From contig JACQEQ010000364.1 of NCBI GenBank assembly GCA_016200445.1, positions 1 to 6,758 on the forward strand: a stretch of DNA of 6,758 nt, written 5' to 3'. The stretch is from Gammaproteobacteria bacterium (GTDB taxonomy: Bacteria; Pseudomonadota; Gammaproteobacteria; SG8-11). The notes under the pieces are model-generated. The model was not told the origin of the DNA and did not search any database. It saw nothing but the letters and a program-made list of their open reading frames with translations. The translations under genes and the position numbers were made by a program. Positions 1-4,452 of this stretch are shown piece after piece (positions within the stretch are counted from its first letter, which is position 1; each line of letters starts with the position of its first letter).

Positions 1-114
1 CAGTACGCCCTGATCGCGATCCGCTTGCGCGATTTTCGCGTCGATGATCTCCTTTTTGCGCGCCATGCGGGCGCGATGGCGTTCGGCGTGTGCAGCTTCG
101 TCAGGGGTTGTCAT
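1..114 (-). CDS. cobO: Cob(I)yrinic acid a,c-diamide adenosyltransferase (CobO/BtuR), N-terminal 38 codons only
   Basis: This is the start of the ATP:corrinoid adenosyltransferase that places the 5'-deoxyadenosyl group on Co(I) of cobyrinic acid a,c-diamide or of salvaged cobalamin in the cytoplasm. Only 38 codons are present; the gene continues beyond base 1. The visible part is the charged N-terminal helix typical of the CobO/BtuR/CobA family (AERHRARMARKKEIIDAKI, then AQADRDQGVL), which precedes the P-loop. The P-loop itself lies outside the window. The ATG at 114-112 is preceded by a strong ribosome-binding site, GGAGGG (128-123), 8 nt upstream. It overlaps the end of the btuF-like gene by 14 bp, so the two are probably co-translated. 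Function agrees with the adjoining cobB, which makes its substrate. The family call rests on a short stretch plus context. Confidence 0.82.
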   Translation of the reverse strand, partial: MTTPDEAAHAERHRARMARKKEIIDAKIAQADRDQGVL

Positions 115-925
115 GCTTGGTTCCCTCCGCCCAGCGGCGAATGATGTCGTGGAGTTGTTGCAGGCCGTCGGTGAGCGCCGCCGGTCCCGGTTGTAAAATA
201 TCCGGTGACTTGATTTCGTAGAGGTGATTATTAACTACCGCCGGAACAGCTGCCCAGCCGGGACGCTGCTTGACAGTTTCAGGTTGAAACTTCTTGCCGC
301 ACCACGAGCCGATGATGATGTCGGGTGCGCGGCGTACCACTTCATCGGCATCGGCGATAATGCGCTGCTTCGCGCCTGGTGCGCACGACAGTTCCGGGAA
401 GCACTCGTCGCCACCCGCGATGACGACGAGCTCCGACACCCAGCGAATACTGGAGATCATCGGCTCGTCCCATTCCTCGAAATACACGCGCGGGCGGCGT
501 GCGAGCGTGGCGGCGCTGGTGCGCACACACTCCACATCCGCGCGCAAGCAGTCGAGCAGTGCAACGGTTTTTTCGTGCGCGCCAACCAGCGCGCCAAGCA
601 TCGCGATCATGCCGAATATTTCTTCCACCGAGCGCTGGTTGAACACATGCACGTTGATGCCCTGGCGTATCAGCTGTGCAGCGATGTCGGCTTGCAGATC
701 GGAGAAGCCCAAAACGAGGTCGGGTTGCAGCGCGAGAATCTTGTCGATCTTCGCCGACGTGAACGCGGAGACTTTGGGTTTTTCCTTACGCGCCTGCGGC
801 GGGCGCACCGTGAAGCCGGAGATGCCGACGATACGATCTTGCTCACCCAGTAAATACAGCGTTTCGGTGGTCTCCTCGGTGAGGCAGACGATGCGCTTTG
901 GGAACAGGCCGCGATGATTTGTCAT
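101..925 (-). CDS. BtuF-like cobalamin-binding protein (Peripla_BP_2 / helical-backbone metal receptor family), no signal peptide
   Basis: A 274-residue protein of the class III substrate-binding fold to which BtuF and siderophore-binding proteins belong. The N-terminal lobe has KRIVCLTEETTETLYLLG, then IVGISGFTVRPP and KVSAFTSAKIDKILALQPDLVLGFSDLQ in tandem, the usual start of such proteins. The C-terminal lobe has RPRVYFEEWDEPM, an IAGGDECF turn and ADEVVRRAPDIIIGSW. The chosen ATG (925-923) overlaps the stop of the cobB remnant as ATGA and gives a start right before the conserved first strand. No hydrophobic leader follows this start, so as annotated the protein would stay in the cytoplasm, unlike E. 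coli BtuF. No btuC or btuD is visible here. There is no good Shine-Dalgarno before the ATG, so translation probably once depended on coupling to cobB. The end overlaps cobO by 14 bp. Corrinoid binding is inferred from family resemblance and operon; the exact role without an ABC transporter is unknown. Confidence 0.85.
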   Translation of the reverse strand: MTNHRGLFPKRIVCLTEETTETLYLLGEQDRIVGISGFTVRPPQARKEKPKVSAFTSAKIDKILALQPDLVLGFSDLQADIAAQLIRQGINVHVFNQRSVEEIFGMIAMLGALVGAHEKTVALLDCLRADVECVRTSAATLARRPRVYFEEWDEPMISSIRWVSELVVIAGGDECFPELSCAPGAKQRIIADADEVVRRAPDIIIGSWCGKKFQPETVKQRPGWAAVPAVVNNHLYEIKSPDILQPGPAALTDGLQQLHDIIRRWAEGTKHDNP

Positions 926-1050
926 GGGGCGAACAGCCGTGCAACCGCGTGCGGATTCGACGGAAAATACAGATGCAGATACGACGCATGCAAACGGCCA
1001 TCGCGGTACACCGCTTCGCCAGGTGCGTATGCTGCTGTGGCGCGGCAGTG
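922..1050 (-). pseudogene. cobB: Displaced 3' fragment of cobB
   Basis: Read on the minus strand, this stretch encodes GEAVYRDGRLHASYLHLYF and continues to ARLFAP and a TGA stop. That is the C-terminal end of CobB, including the catalytic His region. It matches the intact cobB (2576-2674) in 32 of 33 residues; the only change is His for Gln. Similarity fades with small indels between about 1024 and 1050 and ends at a REP-like inverted repeat. The TGA (924-922) overlaps the btuF start (925-923), the spacing expected of a native cobB-btuF junction. The fragment is therefore best read as the original end of cobB, stranded when the intervening block arrived. It is open upstream, without stops, to a GTG at 1140 just inside the end of the FRG gene, so it might be translated as a short leader. 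Confidence 0.85.
925..1023 (-). repeat. Direct repeat copy 1 (cobB 3' end, btuF side)
   Basis: Ungapped 99-bp partner of 2576-2674, in the same orientation. I count ten mismatches (about 90% identity), all at third codon positions of the cobB frame; nine are silent and one changes Gln to His. Together the two copies bracket about 1.55 kb holding the REP-like element, the FRG gene and hicBA. Homologous recombination between them would remove the block and recreate a single cobB joined to btuF. Confidence 0.9.
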
Positions 1051-1053
1051 TTT

Positions 1054-1103
1054 GTAGGGTGTGCATCGCCCACCGGATATTGCTTCGATTGTGCTTACCC
1101 TAC
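1054..1103. repeat. REP/MITE-like inverted repeat
   Basis: Imperfect 12-bp arms, GTAGGGTGTGCA (1054-1065) and TGCTTACCCTAC (1092-1103), match at 10 of 12 positions around a 26-bp loop containing CGCCCACC. The GTAGGGTG...CCCACC and CCCTAC words resemble short intergenic repeats common in beta- and gammaproteobacteria; that comparison is from memory. It sits exactly where similarity of the cobB remnant stops, so it may mark one breakpoint of the insertion. A run of seven A on the plus strand follows (1107-1113). The minus-strand transcript would meet this as U's before the hairpin, so it is not a minus-strand terminator. Confidence 0.5.
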
Positions 1104-1129
1104 GGCAAAAAAATGAAACGTTGGGTGTG

Positions 1130-1756
1130 TTACAAATCACAGTCACGTCCTTTGAGAAAAATATCCGTCGTGGCTATGGTCTCAATCAGGCTGTCTTCAG
1201 AACCAAACAAAGAAAAGGCGTCGATATTGACTTTATTTAGCCATGACAACACCTTGTGACGCTCCGTTACAGGAATATCAAACTTCCATAGCCAATCTTG
1301 ATCTGGCTCGTTGCGGTTCACCACTTCTTGGTGCAATGCGGCGATGTACGGTGACTCTGTCCAATCCAACAACGGTGATGGGAAGCCATGATGGCGGAGG
1401 TAGGCCAAGTACTCCTTCGGTTCGAGCTCTTTGAAGAATTGTGCGTCAAGGTTTTTCACATACTCTTTATATTCTGCGTAAGTTGGGATCGCCCACTGCC
1501 GGTCAGCAAAAGTCTCAATTTTAGGTTTTACTTCTGAAATGATGTTGTAGTATTCCAAGAGGCTTACTTGCTTCGAAAAAAATCGATCAAGTGTCGATTC
1601 CAGCAGATGTTCCGAGTCGCTTTGTCCCCGAAATAGAATCTTTGAAACGCGTTCTTGCCCTTTCAGTAACTCATTATGGTACTTGCTGATTTCCCGCAAA
1701 GAGTCTTCAAATTCCTCCCAGCGATCGAGCGTGGATTTGAGTTTGGGTTTTCCCAT
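1130..1756 (-). CDS. FRG-domain protein, apparently with an internal deletion
   Basis: A 208-residue protein with the hallmarks of the FRG domain, which is named for a conserved Phe-Arg-Gly. ILFRGQSDSEHLLESTLDR lies near residues 41-59, and YLRHHGFPSPLLDWTESPYI near 119-138. The molecular function of FRG proteins is not established; they are frequent in mobile and defence-associated DNA. From memory, longer relatives continue after SPY.AA with FFAF and about 70 more residues before the C-terminal block LWKF.IP..ER.KVL...NAFSLFGSE.SL.ET. Here SPYIAALHQEVVNRNEPDQD runs almost directly into LWKFDIPVTERHKVLSWLN and AFSLFGSEDSLIETIA, so a central segment seems to be missing in frame. The start ATG at 1756 has GGAGAG 5 nt upstream. 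GC content is visibly lower than in the B12 genes. The gene may be a decayed but still open remnant or a genuine short variant. Confidence 0.75.
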   Translation of the reverse strand: MGKPKLKSTLDRWEEFEDSLREISKYHNELLKGQERVSKILFRGQSDSEHLLESTLDRFFSKQVSLLEYYNIISEVKPKIETFADRQWAIPTYAEYKEYVKNLDAQFFKELEPKEYLAYLRHHGFPSPLLDWTESPYIAALHQEVVNRNEPDQDWLWKFDIPVTERHKVLSWLNKVNIDAFSLFGSEDSLIETIATTDIFLKGRDCDL

Positions 1757-1784
1757 TTATGCTCTCCGACGTAAAGAAGTTGCC

Positions 1785-1813
1785 CTTACGCATGACGTTT
1801 CGCATTGTGTCAA
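1785..1813 (-). promoter_or_regulatory. Possible promoter for the FRG gene
   Basis: On the minus strand a perfect -35 hexamer TTGACA (1813-1808) is followed after 17 bp by CGTAAG (1790-1785), a poor -10 (3 of 6). It lies about 30 bp upstream of the FRG start, in the 218-bp gap between hicA and the FRG gene. A second TTGACA at 1914-1909 has no credible -10. Apart from these I see nothing in the 1757-1974 gap except a 5-bp hairpin at 1927-1940. Confidence 0.25.
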
Positions 1814-1974
1814 TATCATTAGCTATTCACCCGCCTGCCATGCTTCGGGCAAACTTCAGCAGGACGGGAATCGCTGTGGCTACCAGTCGTCGAATCATCT
1901 TTGCGTGCTGTCAATTCGCGCCTGAACACTCGACAGAGTGGAATTGGAAGTATCGCTTTATCCTTCTCCCCAGA

Positions 1975-2202
1975 TTATTTCTTCCGTAAAAATTCCTCCT
2001 GCTCCACGCCGGACTGTTTGAGGATGGCGCGCAGCGTGCCTTCTGGCATATCGCCGGGATGATTAGGGATGGTGGTGTAATGGTGAGTAGTGGGGTTGTA
2101 CCAGATTTCGTGGCTGCCTGCGGCTTGCCGGTCAAATGTAAAGCCCAGCTGCTTTAATCGTTTGACGATCTGCCGGTATTTAAATCCTGCTAACCGTCCC
2201 AT
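1975..2202 (-). CDS. hicA: HicA-family mRNA interferase toxin
   Basis: A 75-residue protein with the compact dsRBD-like HicA fold. YRQIVKRLKQLGF forms helix 1. GSHEIW carries the catalytic histidine (His31) in the usual Gly-Ser-His setting. TTIPNHPGDMPEGTLRAILKQSGV forms the final strand and helix that typify the family. HicA toxins cleave mRNA and tmRNA in a ribosome-independent manner and are neutralised by HicB. The ATG (2202-2200) shares one base with the hicB stop (TAATG) and has no ribosome-binding site of its own, so it is probably translationally coupled to hicB. The length is normal for HicA and the key residue is present, so the toxin looks intact. The antitoxin-first order (hicB then hicA) is one of the two known arrangements. 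Confidence 0.92.
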   Translation of the reverse strand: MGRLAGFKYRQIVKRLKQLGFTFDRQAAGSHEIWYNPTTHHYTTIPNHPGDMPEGTLRAILKQSGVEQEEFLRKK

Positions 2203-2432
2203 TAGGCATTTACTATCAGCGGATAGTCGAAGACATCTTCGGCGGGTGATAGCGGAGGTTGGCCTTCGCGTTCTTCGCGCGCTTCCAATAATTTTTTCGC
2301 CACGTCGCGCGCGATTTCGACCGTCTCCTGAATCGTGCGTCCTTGCGCGATAAGTCCTGGCACCTCGTCGGAGGTCGCCAAATACATGCCCTCGGGCAAT
2401 TTCTCGATATGCAAATGAATGATCTTTTCCAT
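2202..2432 (-). CDS. hicB: HicB-family antitoxin (short form without DNA-binding domain)
   Basis: A 76-residue protein with the HicB partial RNase H-like fold: strands KIIHLHIEKLPEGMYLATS, then DEVPGLIAQGRTIQETVEIA, where PGL.AQG is the family signature, and the helix ARDVAKKLLEAREE. The C-terminal tail PAEDVFDYPLIV would add a strand. HicB binds and blocks HicA. Many HicB proteins carry a C-terminal ribbon-helix-helix or helix-turn-helix domain for autoregulation. This one ends too early to have it, so self-repression is doubtful. The start at 2432 has a modest GAGTGAG about 6 nt upstream. The 116-bp gap back to cobB (2433-2548) has no convincing promoter that I can see, so it may be read from the B12 operon transcript, from a weak own promoter, or both. 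Confidence 0.9.
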   Translation of the reverse strand: MEKIIHLHIEKLPEGMYLATSDEVPGLIAQGRTIQETVEIARDVAKKLLEAREEREGQPPLSPAEDVFDYPLIVNA

Positions 2433-2548
2433 ACGCGGCTCACTCTCAAAATTACGATCATGGGATTTATGTCGTGTAATCCTTGGATGCTATCAACAAT
2501 AGGTGCATCTGCGAAACTGTGTATCTAACAAAGTAGCAATCGATCTAT

Positions 2549-3865
2549 TTAACAAGCAACAATCCAGCTTTCTGATGGCGCGAACAGGCGTGCGACCGCC
2601 TGCGGATTCGACGGGAAGTAAAGATGCAGATACGACGCATGTAAACGGCCGTCGCGGTACACCGCTTCGCCGGGCGTGCCGCCGTGTTGCGCGGTGCCGT
2701 GTGTTATCGGTTCAGGCGCAGCTTCCACCCGCGAGTAATGAAAGGTGTGGCCGCGCAGTTCGCCTTCGGGCAGCGTGACGGATTGCGATCCGATTCCGCT
2801 TAAGCGGGTGTGCATGATGCCGTGGCCCGGTAGCAGGCCCGCCATCCCGGCGCGCTGGCTTTTGTCATTGGTCAAGGTTTGCAGCAGCGCCAGCATGCCG
2901 CCGCATTCGGCGACGATGGGTTTGCCGTGCGCGTGATGCGCACGCAGCGCCGCTTTAAAAGCGTGGTTGGCCGCGAGTGTTTGCAAATGCAATTCGGGGT
3001 AACCGCCCGGCAACCACAAGCTGTCAACTTCTGGCGCCGACTGCTGAGCAAGCGGCGAGAAATACACTAACTGCGCGCCGAGGCGTTCGAGCACGTCGAG
3101 ATTCGCGCGATAAATAAATGAAAACGCCGCATCACGCGCGACGCCGATGCGCACGCCAGCGAGCGAGCGTGGTGGTGGAGTGGCGGTCGTAGACTCAAAC
3201 GTCACCGGCGTGAGTGCAGCGAGGTCGAGATTGAATTGCAGGCGTTCGGACGCGCACTGGATACGTGTTTCGAGATCGCTGATTTCCGCAGCCTGCAACA
3301 AACCCAAATGCCGTTCCGGCAACGCGATATCCGCATCGCGCGCCAAGTGCCCGAACGTGATAACTGATGGCGGCAGGCTTTCTGCCAGCAGCGCCGCGTG
3401 GCCGTCGCCCGCAACGCGGTTACCGATGGCAGCGAGCACCCGTAGTTGCGGGCGGTAACTCGCCAGCCCGTGCACCACAGCACCAAAGGTCTGTGCCATC
3501 GCCCATGCATCAATCACTGCAAGCACCGGCAAACCGAATTTTTCTGCCAGATCGGCAGAGGACGGCGTGCCGTCAAACAAGCCCATCACGCCTTCCACCA
3601 AAATTAAATCCGCGTCGCCCGCCGCTTGATACAGCAACTCCCGACAATGCGCTTCGCCGCACATCCATAAGTCAAGCTGGTGTACCGGCAGGCCCGAGGC
3701 GCGTTCTAAAATCATCGGGTCAATAAAATCCGGCCCGGCCTTGAACACGCGCACGCGATGGCCCTGGCTGCGAAATTTGCGCGCCAGCGCCGCCGTCACG
3801 GTGGTCTTGCCCTGACCCGATGCCGGCGCGCTGACCAAAAACGCTGGGCAGCGGTGTGCGGTCAT
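2549..3865 (-). CDS. cobB: Cobyrinic/hydrogenobyrinic acid a,c-diamide synthase (glutamine-dependent, CobB/CbiA)
   Basis: A 438-residue cytoplasmic enzyme that uses ATP and glutamine to amidate the a and c carboxylates of the corrin ring. The N-terminal dethiobiotin-synthetase-like ATPase domain has the P-loop SAPASGQGKTT (12-22), the KAGPDFIDP motif (42-50) and LILVEGVMGLFDG (87-99). The C-terminal class I-like glutaminase domain has LPGGYPE (285-291), the nucleophile Cys321 in AECGGM, GHTFHYS (372-378) and ASYLHLYF (410-417) with the probable catalytic His414. The start at 3865 overlaps the btuM stop as ATGA; the frame is open farther upstream, but that part is antisense-frame noise over btuM. 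The normal end ARLFAP is followed by eight extra residues, SESWIVAC, because TCA stands where the remnant copy has its TGA stop. This marks the insertion junction. The sequence cannot tell aerobic from anaerobic substrate. Confidence 0.95.
   Translation of the reverse strand: MTAHRCPAFLVSAPASGQGKTTVTAALARKFRSQGHRVRVFKAGPDFIDPMILERASGLPVHQLDLWMCGEAHCRELLYQAAGDADLILVEGVMGLFDGTPSSADLAEKFGLPVLAVIDAWAMAQTFGAVVHGLASYRPQLRVLAAIGNRVAGDGHAALLAESLPPSVITFGHLARDADIALPERHLGLLQAAEISDLETRIQCASERLQFNLDLAALTPVTFESTTATPPPRSLAGVRIGVARDAAFSFIYRANLDVLERLGAQLVYFSPLAQQSAPEVDSLWLPGGYPELHLQTLAANHAFKAALRAHHAHGKPIVAECGGMLALLQTLTNDKSQRAGMAGLLPGHGIMHTRLSGIGSQSVTLPEGELRGHTFHYSRVEAAPEPITHGTAQHGGTPGEAVYRDGRLHASYLHLYFPSNPQAVARLFAPSESWIVAC
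2576..2674 (-). repeat. Direct repeat copy 2 (inside intact cobB)
   Basis: Partner of 925-1023; see that entry for the mismatch pattern. Identity stops abruptly at the base that decides the stop codon (2574 against 923): this copy reads TCA, the other TGA. Beyond that point the two sequences are largely unrelated, apart from a few shared bases that may be chance. Confidence 0.9.
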
Positions 3866-4434
3866 GCCGACGTGCCAGGTACGGATTTCGTCGTTATCGC
3901 TACGGCGAGTGTGTGCAGCATTGCCGCTTCGGCGACGTACAGAAAAGCGCTGCCGAGATAAGGCGGGAAATACTGTGCGACCCGCGTGGCGTATTCCGTC
4001 CAACGCATAGCGGGGAAATACCCCGACAATAGGTAGAAACTGGCGTTCGATATTAGAAACGCCATGCCGGTGCTGAGCAACAGCGCAGCGGCCAGCGGTA
4101 CCAGTGTGCGCCAAGTGTGACTGTGCCTGCGTGCATACCAGCGGCCCGCTAACCATAGGCAGGCGTAGGTCGGAATCAGAAACATGTACGCCGGACTCAT
4201 GCACCAGCCATCCACACCGTTGGCCGTCGCGACGTAATCGATCAACCCTGCCTCGGCTAGCAACGCCCCGAAAAATAGCATAGACCGCAGATAGAACCCC
4301 GCGATAAAGAATATCGCCAGCGATGCATCTGGCAACGTCAGTGACGAACCGAAATGGTGGAAGCGTGTGGCGAGCATCAGCAGGACTAAAATCAATCCGA
4401 TCAAGACCTGCTGCTTGGTGTTGAGTGTTGTCAT
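3862..4434 (-). CDS. btuM: BtuM-type cobalamin transporter (solitary ECF S-component-like membrane protein)
   Basis: A 190-residue very hydrophobic inner-membrane protein with about six membrane segments (roughly 8-23, 35-50, 51-66, 82-98, 110-129 and 155-180) and short loops. Its size, its place between btuB and cobB, and the motif GWCMSPAYMFL match the BtuM family. In the characterised Thiobacillus denitrificans BtuM, a conserved cysteine near position 80 coordinates cobalt and removes cyanide from cyanocobalamin; Cys78 here sits at the equivalent place. No ECF ATPase or EcfT gene is visible, as expected for this solitary group. RFHHFGSSLTLPDASLAIFF (24-43) is another segment I would expect to be conserved. 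A good ribosome-binding site, AAGGAG (4447-4442), is 7 nt before the ATG. The stop overlaps the cobB start. The family call is from recall of motif and context; the substrate follows from the family and the riboswitch. Confidence 0.85.
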   Translation of the reverse strand: MTTLNTKQQVLIGLILVLLMLATRFHHFGSSLTLPDASLAIFFIAGFYLRSMLFFGALLAEAGLIDYVATANGVDGWCMSPAYMFLIPTYACLWLAGRWYARRHSHTWRTLVPLAAALLLSTGMAFLISNASFYLLSGYFPAMRWTEYATRVAQYFPPYLGSAFLYVAEAAMLHTLAVAITTKSVPGTSA

Positions 4435-4452
4435 GTCAAGGCTCCTTGAAGG

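Noticed and set aside
224..917. Two plus-strand open frames of about 208 residues opposite btuF
   Set aside because: They are low-complexity Arg/Ala/His-rich antisense frames over a clear minus-strand gene, with no recognisable motif.
926..1066. Longer btuF reading frame starting at 1066, whose extra 47 residues include a hydrophobic stretch resembling a signal peptide
   Set aside because: The extra sequence is the cobB remnant read in the wrong frame plus the REP-like element. The start at 925 has the ATGA overlap and begins right at the conserved first strand.
1054..1113. Rho-independent terminator for FRG transcription
   Set aside because: The A run at 1107-1113 would put U's before the hairpin on the minus-strand transcript, and the arms are imperfect with a long loop. 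Termination of a plus-strand transcript is also unlikely, since the run there is A rather than T.
1927..1940. Hairpin CACTC-GACA-GAGTG downstream of hicA as a terminator
   Set aside because: Only five pairs and no T run on either strand.
3866..4204. Extension of cobB upstream to 4204 (551 residues)
   Set aside because: It overlaps btuM in another frame and shows no family similarity. The start at 3865 is next to the P-loop domain and overlaps the btuM stop.
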